Source: Stenomitos frigidus ULC18
GTDB taxonomy: Bacteria > Cyanobacteriota > Cyanobacteriia > Leptolyngbyales > Leptolyngbyaceae
Reading direction: 5' to 3'
Assembly (NCBI RefSeq): GCF_003003795.1
Contig: NZ_PVWK01000158.1
Coordinates: 33,897-97,896, forward strand
DNA length: 64,000 bases
The number at the start of each line of letters is the position of its first letter. The stretch's first letter is position 1. This document shows, piece after piece, positions 35,545-43,821 of the stretch. Below the pieces are notes generated by a model, which was given only the letters and a program-made list of their open reading frames with translations, ran no database searches and was not told where the DNA came from. The translations under genes were made by a program, and so were the position numbers.

Positions 35545-36432
35545 ATGAAGACAGTTCCAGGAGATCTGACTCAGTTTACAATTCCTAGTAGTAGCCGTCG
35601 CTTGAGTGTAGGAGTCGAACGATTGGATAACGCTGGTACACCCGAAAAGCCCCCAGAAACCAAGCCAAACGTTTCGCCCCCGCCGGTTGATGATATCCCC
35701 GTGGCGCTACGCGAAAGCGCTGATAGTGCACCCAAGCCGCGGATGAATGTTACGGTACTGACCGTTGGCTTGATTGGTCTAGGCATCGCGGCTTTGGCGG
35801 CAGGTGGTTTAGTGGCGTTCCGGCTGCAGCAATCGCCAACCGCCAGTCTGGCAACCGAAAATCCAGTGCCATCGGCTGATCCAACCGCTCCCACCACACC
35901 CTCCGCCTCTCCTGGTGCGGATACACTGCTTAATCACTTTGCTTACAGCGAAGCACCCCAGGCGGAACTGTCCCCGATCGTTCCCGATGGCAGCATCAAA
36001 ATGCGGAAAGCTGCCGCTAAAGCCTATCGCGAGATGACCGCTGCCGCACAGCGAGAAGGAGTAAGCTTGGTGCCGATTTCGGGCTTTCGTTCGATCTCTG
36101 ACCAAAAATATCTGTACTTTGACGTGAAAGCCGATCGCAATCAGGATGCCACCGAACGCGCCAAGGTTAGCGCGCCTCCCGGTTACAGCGAACACCACAC
36201 GGGTTATGCCGTGGATATTGGCGATGGCAACACACCCGCAGTCAACCTGAATCAAGATTTTGACAAGACTTCAGCCTATCGCTGGCTCAAAGCAAACGCC
36301 AACCGCTACAGCTTTGAACTTTCCTTCCCCAAAAATAACCGTCAGGGTGTGAGCTACGAACCCTGGCACTGGCGCTACGTCGGCGATATTCAAAGCCTGA
36401 AGACGTTCTACAAAGCGCGGGGACAGAAGTAG
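35545..36432 (+). CDS. M15 family D-alanyl-D-alanine carboxypeptidase (VanY/DdcY-like)
   Basis: 295 residues from ATG at 35545. Residues 1-70 are cytoplasmic and disordered, followed by a single membrane helix (about 72-92, VLTVGLIGLGIAALAAGGLVAF), a Pro/Thr/Ser linker and a periplasmic M15B peptidase domain. Zinc-ligand motifs are SEHHTGYAVDIGDG (His and Asp) and EPWHWRYVG (His). The enzyme trims the terminal D-Ala of peptidoglycan stem peptides. The signal-anchor layout places the active domain outside the cytoplasm. Confidence 0.88.
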   Translation: MKTVPGDLTQFTIPSSSRRLSVGVERLDNAGTPEKPPETKPNVSPPPVDDIPVALRESADSAPKPRMNVTVLTVGLIGLGIAALAAGGLVAFRLQQSPTASLATENPVPSADPTAPTTPSASPGADTLLNHFAYSEAPQAELSPIVPDGSIKMRKAAAKAYREMTAAAQREGVSLVPISGFRSISDQKYLYFDVKADRNQDATERAKVSAPPGYSEHHTGYAVDIGDGNTPAVNLNQDFDKTSAYRWLKANANRYSFELSFPKNNRQGVSYEPWHWRYVGDIQSLKTFYKARGQK

Positions 36433-36472
36433 TTAGTTATTGGTTGGTAATGTCCTAGACGTGTGGCTGATG

Positions 36473-36508
36473 GTTTGTAGGGACGCTACATGTAACGTCC
36501 CTACAAAC
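36473..36508. repeat. Hairpin repeat GTTTGTAGGGACG with central TACATGTA
   Basis: 13-bp arms GTTTGTAGGGACG and CGTCCCTACAAAC enclose the self-complementary TACATGTA. It is a strong hairpin 40 bp after the M15 peptidase gene and may be its terminator. The TAGGGACGTTACATGTAACG type of repeat recurs in many cyanobacterial genomes. GTTAGTT heptamers flank it on both sides (36431-36455 and 36536-36556). Confidence 0.7.
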
Positions 36509-36583
36509 GCAAACAAGCAGGTTTGAACATCACCTTGTTAGTTGTTAGTTTGGTAATATTGTCAAAACTAGCGTGATCTCAAG

Positions 36584-36910
36584 ATGCTATTGGTTCCTAC
36601 CACTGAACTGATTCCACTCGCTGCTGATGCAACTGGGGTTGTTCGCATTAGTAAAACCCGTGTCACGCTGGATACGGTGGTTACAGCTTTCCTTGAAGGT
36701 GCCACAGCGGAAGAAATTAAGGAGCAATACACTTCGCTTCAACTCTCTGACATTTATGTAGTGATTGCTTATTACTTACGGCATCCAATTGAAGTTGATG
36801 CCTATCTTGCAGAGCGACAAAACCTTGCCGCAGCGGTTCGCCAGAAAGCTGAAAAGCGTTTTTCTCCACTTGGCATCCGCGATCGCCTACTGTCAAGACG
36901 CAACCAGTAA
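36584..36910 (+). CDS. DUF433 family antitoxin
   Basis: 108 residues. DUF433 proteins have a winged-helix-like DNA-binding fold; the core here is GVVRISKTRVTLDTVVTAFL followed by GATAEEIKEQYTSLQLSDIY and VVIAYYLRHP. It is immediately followed (12 bp) by a DUF5615 PIN-like gene, the standard order of this predicted toxin-antitoxin type. A role as autorepressor and antitoxin is expected from the family. Confidence 0.85.
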   Translation: MLLVPTTELIPLAADATGVVRISKTRVTLDTVVTAFLEGATAEEIKEQYTSLQLSDIYVVIAYYLRHPIEVDAYLAERQNLAAAVRQKAEKRFSPLGIRDRLLSRRNQ

Positions 36911-36922
36911 AAGTAATTTGAG

Positions 36923-37276
36923 ATGTTACGCTTCTTAGCGGATGAAAATTTCAATAATCAGATTGTGCGCGGTGTTTTCCGCCGAAATGCCGATGTTGAT
37001 ATGGCTCGTGTTCAAGATGTCAGCCTATCAGGAGCGGATGATCCAACTGTGCTGGAATGGGCAGCCGATCAAAAGCGGATTGTCCTAACTCATGATGTGG
37101 CAACGATGACAGACTTTGCCTACCAACGAGTAAAAGCAAATTTGTCAATGCCAGGATTATTTGAAATCAGTCGTCGTGTTCCTGTTGGATTGGCGATCGA
37201 AGAAATCTTGCTGCTAGCGGAGTGTAGTTTAGAAGGAGAATGGGAGGGTCAAGTGCGATTTCTACCGTTGCGCTAA
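36923..37276 (+). CDS. DUF5615 family PIN-like toxin
   Basis: 117 residues. The N-terminal LRFLADENFNNQIVRG and later ADDPTVLEWAADQKRIVLTHD followed by TMTDFAYQRV show the acidic residues (Asp, Glu, Asp) expected of the PIN-like nuclease active site. DUF5615 proteins are predicted RNases of toxin-antitoxin pairs. It is 12 bp after its DUF433 partner, and the intact motifs suggest a functional pair. Confidence 0.85.
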   Translation: MLRFLADENFNNQIVRGVFRRNADVDMARVQDVSLSGADDPTVLEWAADQKRIVLTHDVATMTDFAYQRVKANLSMPGLFEISRRVPVGLAIEEILLLAECSLEGEWEGQVRFLPLR

Positions 37277-37328
37277 CAGCTAAATCGAGATCAAACAACA
37301 TAGCCAAAAAATCTGTCTTGCTATTCAT

Positions 37329-37652
37329 ATGCGCTTATTACAACAAGCAATTACTACAATCTGGCTACTTTATCTCTCTTTCTACGGGTGGCTTCTTGAA
37401 TTCAATAAATATCGTGATCCAAACATCATTGATTGTGACAAAGGTGCCGAGTTTCTTTTTGCGGTTTTTCTAGCTCTCATTTGGTTAACTACATTAATTA
37501 TTTGGGGAGTTAATCTCATGTTGAAGTATTGGGATAAAACCAAGCCATTCTGGTTTAGTGGTGGCTTATCCGCCGCTCTCTCCATAGCCTTTATCCCAAA
37601 ATTCATTATGTGGATTCAATATAATGCTGCACTCCCAACAAAGTGTGGATGA
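37329..37652 (+). CDS. Small membrane protein, hypothetical
   Basis: 107 residues with three hydrophobic segments (about 8-24, 43-66 and 78-97). The DNA here is noticeably richer in A+T than the window average and lacks HIP1 octamers, as expected for recently acquired DNA. It follows the DUF433/DUF5615 pair by 52 bp on the same strand. I recognise no family. It could be a passenger of the same acquired segment. Confidence 0.5.
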   Translation: MRLLQQAITTIWLLYLSFYGWLLEFNKYRDPNIIDCDKGAEFLFAVFLALIWLTTLIIWGVNLMLKYWDKTKPFWFSGGLSAALSIAFIPKFIMWIQYNAALPTKCG

Positions 37653-37869
37653 TAGTTAAACAAATTAATTGCTGAAGTGATTGCACAATCACACTTTGCC
37701 GAAAAAGATTTTATTGGTTGATCGTGGAGCGTAGAGGTAGGGTGGGGAGTGTCCTACAAGGTGGTTTTCGGATAGACTTTTGCTGGCAGGTTGGTTACAC
37801 AATCAACTATCGCCCCTGCCAATTCATTGCTAGGCTAGAAGTCAGCAACAAATATTAACAAACTGGTTT

Positions 37870-38559
37870 ATGAATCAACTGTCGCTCAATCTGGTGGCGA
37901 TCGGCATTTTTACCATCACGATGACGAGCTTGCTGGGACCGATGATTAGCGTGTCGCCGCTGGTGCCTGCGATCGCGGCCGCTGGCATTCTAGGACTGGC
38001 AACGTTAGACACCTTGAGCTGGCGTGGGCAAGGTTCAACGCTCATGCTTGACTGGTTGGCTGGTTTCTCGTCGGGACATCGCAATCGCGTCATCCGTCAT
38101 GAAGCCGGACATTTTTTGGTCGCGCACCAGTTAAATATTCCCGCCACTGGTTACACGCTCAATGCCTGGGATGCACTCAAGCACGGTTATCCCGGTCAAG
38201 GTGGAGTGCGGTTTGACTCTGAAGAACTGGAGGCGGCGATTCAGCAAGGTCAGCTATCGGGGCAACTGCTCGATCGCTACTGCACCATTTGGATGGCAGG
38301 CATTGCGGCTGAGATGCTGATTTACGGCAACGTCGAAGGGGGCGCAGACGATCGCCAAAAGCTGAGAGGCTTACTTGCACAACTGGGCTTGCCGCCCGCT
38401 GAGCTGGAGCAAAAAGAACGCTGGTCACTCCTCCGTGCTAAAACCTTGCTTCAAGACAACGTTTCTGCCTACGAAGCGCTGATGATCGCGATGACTCAAG
38501 GCGCGTCAGTGGCAGAGTGTGGGGACGCGATCGACCAGCACTTGCCACAAACAGTTTAA
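37870..38559 (+). CDS. FtsH-peptidase-like (M41-like) membrane zinc peptidase
   Basis: 229 residues. One or two membrane helices occupy about residues 5-45, then a zinc-binding HEAGH (residues 77-81, in VIRHEAGHFLVAHQLNIPATGY) starts a domain similar to the FtsH (M41) peptidase, but without the AAA ATPase. A possible third ligand is the acidic EGGADDRQKLRGL. Such ATPase-free M41-like proteins occur in cyanobacteria and plastids; the substrate is unknown. Confidence 0.78.
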   Translation: MNQLSLNLVAIGIFTITMTSLLGPMISVSPLVPAIAAAGILGLATLDTLSWRGQGSTLMLDWLAGFSSGHRNRVIRHEAGHFLVAHQLNIPATGYTLNAWDALKHGYPGQGGVRFDSEELEAAIQQGQLSGQLLDRYCTIWMAGIAAEMLIYGNVEGGADDRQKLRGLLAQLGLPPAELEQKERWSLLRAKTLLQDNVSAYEALMIAMTQGASVAECGDAIDQHLPQTV

Positions 38560-38569
38560 AGGAGTGGAT

Positions 38570-38636
38570 CCAGAAACCGAGTTTCTGGTCATTGTATAAA
38601 CTTAGTTAGGATTCTTTGTAAAGAAACCCGGTTTCT
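38570..38636. terminator. Two GAAACC palindromes between convergent genes
   Basis: CCAGAAAC-CGA-GTTTCTGG at 38570-38588 (8-bp stem, 3-base loop) and AGAAACC-C-GGTTTCT at 38622-38636. They lie in the 79-bp gap between convergent genes and probably end transcription from both sides. Confidence 0.6.
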
Positions 38637-38638
38637 GT

Positions 38639-39541
38639 TTAGCGCTCCGCCTCCAACTCTGGCAAAAACTGCCGCAACAACCCAATCACGATCGCGGGTT
38701 GCTCCAGATGGGCCAGGACGCCTGCATCTGACAGCCGCACAAAGGCTTTCACTCTGGATGGATTCAGACCTGCTAGTCGTTGACCGCTATCAGCGCTAAT
38801 AAACTGTGCCTTTTCGCCCCACAAAATCACTGTGGGAACACGCAGTTGCGGCAGGTAGCGGGCAAGGTCAAAGTAAAGATCGCCACGCAAGAAGGCTAGT
38901 GCGGCGTCTTGGGCATTGGGTTGACGAGCCGATTCCAGGTACGCTTCGACCATTTCTTGAGAAATGCGATCGGGTTGGGCGAACAGAAACCGCTCCAAAA
39001 AGCTGCGAACGGAAATCTCAGTGGTTGCACCTAGCGTGTAAATGAGTTGGTCGATCAGCGGCGTATTGATGGCTTGCAGTGGCAATCGCCGTCCGGCATC
39101 TTGTCCAAAATCGGCAAAGCCTGATGGAGAGATGAGAAACAGCGCTTTCACTAAGGCAGGTTCCTGAATGGCAAGACGAATCGCGATCGCCCCAGTTAGT
39201 GAGGAGGCGACGATCGTCACCGGAGCCGTACACGTTTTTTGGATAAACTCTGTCAACGTGGTCAGGTAATCCGCTACCTGATAAGCTCGCGCTGGATGTG
39301 CTGACTGTCCCCATCCGATTAAGTCAGGCACCAGGACGCGATGCGAGTCCAGAAACGCCGGATAGACCTTCGACCATTCGTAGCCAGAAGCCCCACCGCC
39401 AAAACTATGCAAAAATAGCAATGGTGGTGCCTTGGGGGAAGGGATTGTCCACGGCTGACCAACGGGAGTGTAGTAAACCATTCGCCCTAGAGAGGTTTCG
39501 ACAACCTGTTGTCCTATACCAGGGGGATGAAACTGCAGCAT
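38639..39541 (-). CDS. Alpha/beta hydrolase fold protein
   Basis: 300 residues. The oxyanion-hole motif is LLFLHSFGGGASGYEW, and the nucleophile elbow is VASSLTGAIAIRLA with Ser in the S-x-T-G context (VASSLTG) rather than the usual G-x-S-x-G. A late Asp (VPTVILWGEKAQF region has Glu instead) and His in AGVLAHLEQP may complete the triad. The family includes esterases and C-C hydrolases; chloroplast-like homologues act on chlorophyll-related esters, but no substrate can be assigned. It is divergent from the CIA30 fusion gene. Confidence 0.78.
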   Translation of the reverse strand: MLQFHPPGIGQQVVETSLGRMVYYTPVGQPWTIPSPKAPPLLFLHSFGGGASGYEWSKVYPAFLDSHRVLVPDLIGWGQSAHPARAYQVADYLTTLTEFIQKTCTAPVTIVASSLTGAIAIRLAIQEPALVKALFLISPSGFADFGQDAGRRLPLQAINTPLIDQLIYTLGATTEISVRSFLERFLFAQPDRISQEMVEAYLESARQPNAQDAALAFLRGDLYFDLARYLPQLRVPTVILWGEKAQFISADSGQRLAGLNPSRVKAFVRLSDAGVLAHLEQPAIVIGLLRQFLPELEAER

Positions 39542-39615
39542 GGCAAACTCGCTACGATGGAACTACTGCGTTTTATCCTAGTGCGCTTTATCGAGGCATA
39601 TTTCCACATAAGCTG

Positions 39616-41127
39616 ATGAAAGCAACAAAACCCTCCTGGAACCCTGGCAGATTTTTGCAAACCCTCACCTATTTTGAGGTGATCCCAGTCTTGAACTGGT
39701 TTCAGCAGCTGTTTCAGAGTTCTACAGCCCCACAACCTACGATGACGACAACCGCTTCAGCCAATACTGTCCTCGTTGTGGGTGCAACGGGTGGTGTGGG
39801 TAAGCGCGTCGTTAAGCAACTGCACGATCGCGGCTATTCTGTCCGTGCCTTAGTGCGAGATTTAGAGCGTGGCAAAGCGATGCTGGGTGATGACGTAGAT
39901 ATCATCGACGCCGATATCACGCTTCCCGAAACCTTAACGCCTGCGGTTGTGAAGGATATTCGTGCAGTGATTTGCTGTACGGGGCCGCGTGTGCAGCCCA
40001 AGGAAGGGGATACGCCCGATCGCGCTAAGTACTACCAGGGCCTTAAATTCTACATGCCGGAAGTAGTGGGCGATTCGCCTGAAAGCACGGATTACCAGGG
40101 CATTAAGAATTTGCTTCACGCGATCGCCGATCCACTCAAAGCGGCTCAGACAAACGAAAAAATTCTTTTCGATTTCACCGACCACTCATCACCCGACCCC
40201 AGCCCCCCGACACCCCAACCCCCACTCCCTGCCCTCTGGGGCGCACTCGATGATGTCGTCATGGGCGGAGTGAGTGACAGCACCATGCGCCAGATCGATC
40301 ACGCAGCGCTGTTTACAGGGAATGTGTCCACTGCCAACTCAGGTGGTTTCGCCTCCGTTCGCACTCGTAATCTGGAGCCTGCGCTGAATCTTTCGGGTTA
40401 CGAAGGCGTGAAACTGCGCGTAAAAGGCGATGGGCAGCGGTACAAATTTCTAATGCGAAGCGATGACAAGTGGGACAGCATCGCTTACTCCCATTCCTTC
40501 GACACGACCGCAAACGCATGGATTGATGTACATATTCCCTTCAACACATTGATTCCGGCCTTTCGTGCTAAAACGCTCACCGACGCAGCACCGCTGAATG
40601 CCAATCGCATTTGTTCACTGCAACTGATGCTCAGTAAGTTTGAGTATGACGGCAATCTGAACCCTCTCTTTACTCCAGGAACGTTTGCGCTGGAAGTGCA
40701 ATCCATCAGTGCGTACGGTAGACCGACAATGCCACAATTCGTTTTAGTCAGTTCCGCAGGCGTTACCCGCATCGATCGCCCTGGCATTAACCTCGATGAA
40801 GAACCCCCTGCTGTGCGCATGAATGACCAACTAGGCGGCATCCTCACCTGGAAGCGGCGTGGTGAAGAGGCTGTCCGCGAAAGCGGTCTTCCTTATACGA
40901 TCGTTCGACCCTGTGCGCTGACGGAAGCAGACGGTGGCAAGCAGTTGACGCTTGATCAAGGCGATAACTTGCGAGGCGCAATTAGTAGAGATGATGTAGC
41001 GGCAATCTGTATTCACGCGATCGAACAACCGCAAGCCTGTAACCTCACCTTTGAAGTTAGAGCAGAAGACACCGATCTCGCCGTACATTGGACAACCCTT
41101 TTCGACCAGTTGCAGCCCGATCGCTAA
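39616..41127 (+). CDS. NAD(P)-binding (atypical SDR) protein with inserted CIA30 domain
   Basis: 503 residues from ATG at 39616. A Rossmann NAD(P)-binding motif VLVVGATGGVGKRVVKQL (about 52-70) begins an NmrA/SDR-type domain. In its middle sits a CIA30 domain (about 190-370: WGALDDVVMGGVSDSTM, FASVRTRNLEPALNLSGYEG, YKFLMRSDDKWDSIAYSHSF), then the SDR fold resumes with FVLVSSAGVTRIDR and YTIVRPCALTEADGG. CIA30 proteins assist complex I assembly in mitochondria, so a role in NDH-1 or photosynthetic complex assembly is plausible. The upstream frame overlapping the hydrolase gene is ignored. Confidence 0.82.
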   Translation: MKATKPSWNPGRFLQTLTYFEVIPVLNWFQQLFQSSTAPQPTMTTTASANTVLVVGATGGVGKRVVKQLHDRGYSVRALVRDLERGKAMLGDDVDIIDADITLPETLTPAVVKDIRAVICCTGPRVQPKEGDTPDRAKYYQGLKFYMPEVVGDSPESTDYQGIKNLLHAIADPLKAAQTNEKILFDFTDHSSPDPSPPTPQPPLPALWGALDDVVMGGVSDSTMRQIDHAALFTGNVSTANSGGFASVRTRNLEPALNLSGYEGVKLRVKGDGQRYKFLMRSDDKWDSIAYSHSFDTTANAWIDVHIPFNTLIPAFRAKTLTDAAPLNANRICSLQLMLSKFEYDGNLNPLFTPGTFALEVQSISAYGRPTMPQFVLVSSAGVTRIDRPGINLDEEPPAVRMNDQLGGILTWKRRGEEAVRESGLPYTIVRPCALTEADGGKQLTLDQGDNLRGAISRDDVAAICIHAIEQPQACNLTFEVRAEDTDLAVHWTTLFDQLQPDR

Positions 41128-41204
41128 GGAAAACGCCGACAAGCCGACAGCGGTAACGAGTTTGACTGTGGACAGAATAGGATGCGTCATAGTCGTCTGA
41201 TGGC

Positions 41205-42416
41205 TCAATGGATCAGCGTCTTCGTGATGTTTCTAGGACGATCGACATCCAGACCACGCTGCACAGCGATCGCATACGCCAGCAATTGCAGCGGAGTCAC
41301 GGTCAGGAAGGGAGAAAGCAGTTCATCGATGGCGGGTACTGTTATCTGGTGGTCAAATACGGCGCGATCGGATGACTCGGTGACATTCGTAATGCCAATC
41401 AGAGGTGCTCCGTTGGTCTTTGCCTTTTGAGCATTCGCAAGCATCTGATCATAAACATTGCCAGCAGGCGCGATCGCAATGACTAGCACCTTGGCATCCA
41501 GCAGGGCGATCGGCCCGTGCATAAATTCGCCGCCTGCATAGCCTTCAGCATGGATGTACGTTGTTTCTTTGAGTTTGAGTGCACCTTCGAGGGCGATCGC
41601 TCGATTCATACCACGCCCCAAAACAATGCAGTCTTTGACGTCCGTAAAGGTTTGAGCAACTGTCTGGATGGGTTCATGCTGCTGCTTGAGCGTCGTTTCG
41701 ATCTGGTCGGGCAGCAATCGCAAGGCGGCGATCGTGTCCACTAATTGTTGTGGTGACAGAACACGACGACGCACGGCAAATGCCAACGCTAGACAGCAAA
41801 ACACAACCAGTTGAGCCATAAAGGTCTTCGTTGCGGCAACCCCAACCTCGGCACCAGCCAGCGTCGGCAGGGTGTAATCCACTGCTTTTGTCAGCGAACT
41901 GTCAGGTTGGTTGGTGATGCCGAGTGACCAGGATTGCAAGGACACATCTGACTGTGATCGACGTTTCTTGGCAACCTCAATCGCGGCTAATGTATCAGCC
42001 GTTTCGCCCGATTGAGTGACGGCGATCGTCAACGTGTTTGTGGTCAACGGGAAGGGTGCAGAGACAAATTCGGATGCCGATCGGACTCTGGTGGGAATGC
42101 CCGCCAACTGCTCTAGCCAGTACTGCGCGACTAAACCTGCATGACGACTGGTGCCACACGCCACAATCTGAATCTCTGCCACAGCAAAAAGCGCCTCTGG
42201 AAAGGCAAGGTTAAACGGGGTAGCTGGCAATGCTGCATCCCGATCGCTGTTCCAATCCGGCTTGAGATATGTCGCCAAACATCGACGCACGACCTCTGGC
42301 TGCTCGTAGATTTCCTTCAGCATGAAGTGAGCAAACCCTTGTCGATCGTGCGGGTCAGTGTCAGCGTTTTGGATCGGTTTGTACGGTATCAACGGTAGCC
42401 TCAACTCGTTTGTCAA
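41205..42416 (-). CDS. GlmS-like SIS isomerase lacking the glutaminase domain
   Basis: 403 residues from a TTG at 42416. It matches only the isomerase half of glucosamine-6-phosphate synthase: hinge QGFAHFMLKEIYEQPEVVRR, first SIS domain with ACGTSRHAG and TQSGETADT, second SIS with the catalytic region LKLKETTYIHAEGYAGGEF and MHGPIALLD, and C-terminal PRNITKTLIH (usually LAKSVTVE). The N-terminal Cys glutaminase domain (about 230 residues) is absent, and an in-frame TGA lies just upstream. It may use free ammonia, act in the reverse (deaminase) direction, or isomerise sugars. A full-length glmS presumably exists elsewhere. Confidence 0.82.
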   Translation of the reverse strand: MTNELRLPLIPYKPIQNADTDPHDRQGFAHFMLKEIYEQPEVVRRCLATYLKPDWNSDRDAALPATPFNLAFPEALFAVAEIQIVACGTSRHAGLVAQYWLEQLAGIPTRVRSASEFVSAPFPLTTNTLTIAVTQSGETADTLAAIEVAKKRRSQSDVSLQSWSLGITNQPDSSLTKAVDYTLPTLAGAEVGVAATKTFMAQLVVFCCLALAFAVRRRVLSPQQLVDTIAALRLLPDQIETTLKQQHEPIQTVAQTFTDVKDCIVLGRGMNRAIALEGALKLKETTYIHAEGYAGGEFMHGPIALLDAKVLVIAIAPAGNVYDQMLANAQKAKTNGAPLIGITNVTESSDRAVFDHQITVPAIDELLSPFLTVTPLQLLAYAIAVQRGLDVDRPRNITKTLIH

Positions 42417-42736
42417 ACAGCGCCATCACTATACCGTAACGAGTTGGTAGGAAGAGGTTGTGTGGCGATCGACCCTCTTACACACCATTACAACCATTCA
42501 GCTCACCTGTAAGGATTGGACGATCGCGCTTAGATTTTTACTCAGTCTGCACAATCGCATCCATGCAAGTATTAGAACAAGAGGAGTGATCGAAAAGATT
42601 GAGTTGGAGAGGGGATCGTGTCGTTCCTTCAACGAAGGAACGATTGTGGTTGTAGATACTAAAGAAGTCTGAGACTCAATTATTCAAAAATTATCGATTA
42701 CGCCTCTCATCGTGAACAACTAAGTTATGCAGGGTT
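42417..42736. other. 320-bp intergenic region before hpnA
   Basis: A 70-codon frame exists here but looks like chance. The region holds the divergent promoters and one hairpin at 42621-42643. Confidence 0.45.
42621..42643. promoter_or_regulatory. Hairpin TCGTTCCTTC-AAC-GAAGGAACGA
   Basis: A perfect 10-bp stem with a 3-base loop, about 95 bp upstream of hpnA and 200 bp from the divergent GlmS-like gene. It has no U-run, so it is more likely an operator or leader structure than a terminator. Confidence 0.5.
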
Positions 42737-43726
42737 ATGCAGGCATTCGTTACGGGTGGAACTGGTTTTATCGGTGCGAATTTAATTCGCTTACTGCTGC
42801 AAGAAGGCTATACGGTCAAAGCGTTGGTGCGATCGAGTAGTCGTTTGGACAACCTTCAAGGACTGGATGTCGCGATCGTTAAATGTGATCTGAACGATCC
42901 CAAACTGTGGCAGCACCTTCTCGGTTGTCAGTTTCTATTCCACGTCGCGGCGCACTACTCGCTGTGGCAGACCGATCGAGACGCGCTCTATCAAAACAAT
43001 GTGTTGGGGACTCGGAATATTCTGGCAGCAGCGCAGAAGGCAGGCGTAGAGCGCACGGTCTATACCAGTTCTGTCGCAGCGATCGGGGTTGGCAGTGACG
43101 GCAAACCTGTGGATGAAACCCACCAAAGCCCCGTTGAGAAATTAGTTGGGCACTACAAAAAATCCAAATACCTGGCAGAGCAGGAAGCGGTGAAAGCGGT
43201 TCAGGCGGGGCAAAATATTGTGATTGTGAACCCCAGCAGCCCGATCGGCCCCTGGGATATCAAACCCACACCCACAGGTGACATTATTTTGCGCTTTCTG
43301 CGTCGGCAAATGCCCGCTTATGTCGATACAGGCTTAAATTTTGTCCATGTGCAGGATGTGGTTTGGGGGCATCTGCTAGCGCTGCAGAAAGGTAAGACGG
43401 GCGATCGCTACATTCTTGGCAATCAAAACCTCACGCTCAAGCAGTTGCTCGATCAGCTTGCGCAACTCACTGGCATACCTGCGCCCCAACGCGCCATTCC
43501 TGCCTGGATTCCGCTCAGCGTTGCCTGGATTGACGAACAAATTCTTGCGCCCCTTGGCAAAACCCCATCTGTACCGCTGGATGGTGTGCGTATGGCGCAG
43601 CAGCCCATGTATTACAATGCCACCAAAGCGGTTCAGGAACTCAGTCTGCCGCAAACGCCCATTTCTGAAGCTCTGCGCGATAGCATAGAGTGGTTTGTGA
43701 AGTATGGTTACGTGGGGAAACGCTAA
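42737..43726 (+). CDS. hpnA: Hopanoid-associated sugar epimerase HpnA
   Basis: 329 residues of the extended SDR/dihydroflavonol-reductase type. The NAD(P) motif is FVTGGTGFIGANLIRLLL, the downstream FHVAAHYSLW and the catalytic YKKSKYLAEQEA (Tyr-x3-Lys) are present. The sequence AHYSLWQTDRDALYQNNVLG is a strong signature of HpnA. HpnA is found in hopanoid clusters; its exact reaction in side-chain building is unproven. It is followed by hpnH 95 bp downstream. Its stop codon lies inside a heptamer repeat (TAAAGGC). Confidence 0.88.
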   Translation: MQAFVTGGTGFIGANLIRLLLQEGYTVKALVRSSSRLDNLQGLDVAIVKCDLNDPKLWQHLLGCQFLFHVAAHYSLWQTDRDALYQNNVLGTRNILAAAQKAGVERTVYTSSVAAIGVGSDGKPVDETHQSPVEKLVGHYKKSKYLAEQEAVKAVQAGQNIVIVNPSSPIGPWDIKPTPTGDIILRFLRRQMPAYVDTGLNFVHVQDVVWGHLLALQKGKTGDRYILGNQNLTLKQLLDQLAQLTGIPAPQRAIPAWIPLSVAWIDEQILAPLGKTPSVPLDGVRMAQQPMYYNATKAVQELSLPQTPISEALRDSIEWFVKYGYVGKR

Positions 43727-43790
43727 AGGCTAAAGGCTAAAAATTCTGAGATTTTATCCTTTAGCCTTCATACTTCATCCTTTCCCCCAC
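43724..43790. repeat. GGCTAAA heptamer repeat with inverted arm, between hpnA and hpnH
   Basis: AAGGCTAAAGGCTAAAA is followed by the inverse ATTTTATCCTTTAGCCTT, so the tract can form a hairpin with a stem of about 17 bp. It begins within the hpnA stop codon and ends shortly before the hpnH ribosome binding site; it may attenuate hpnH. Confidence 0.7.
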
Positions 43791-43821
43791 CCGTGTTCCC
43801 ATTTCGAGGAGTGAAAAACGC

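Noticed and set aside
36584..37652. Defence island or prophage fragment
   Set aside because: Only a toxin-antitoxin pair and one small membrane gene are present; no integrase, phage structural gene or restriction gene was found.
40831..41208. A 125-codon minus-strand frame starting with a hydrophobic segment
   Set aside because: Most of it lies opposite the end of the SDR/CIA30 gene, which has clear domain support; the hydrophobic start alone is not enough.
42460..42672. A 70-codon plus-strand frame upstream of hpnA
   Set aside because: Atypical composition, no ribosome binding site, and it contains a perfect hairpin; it looks like non-coding leader DNA.
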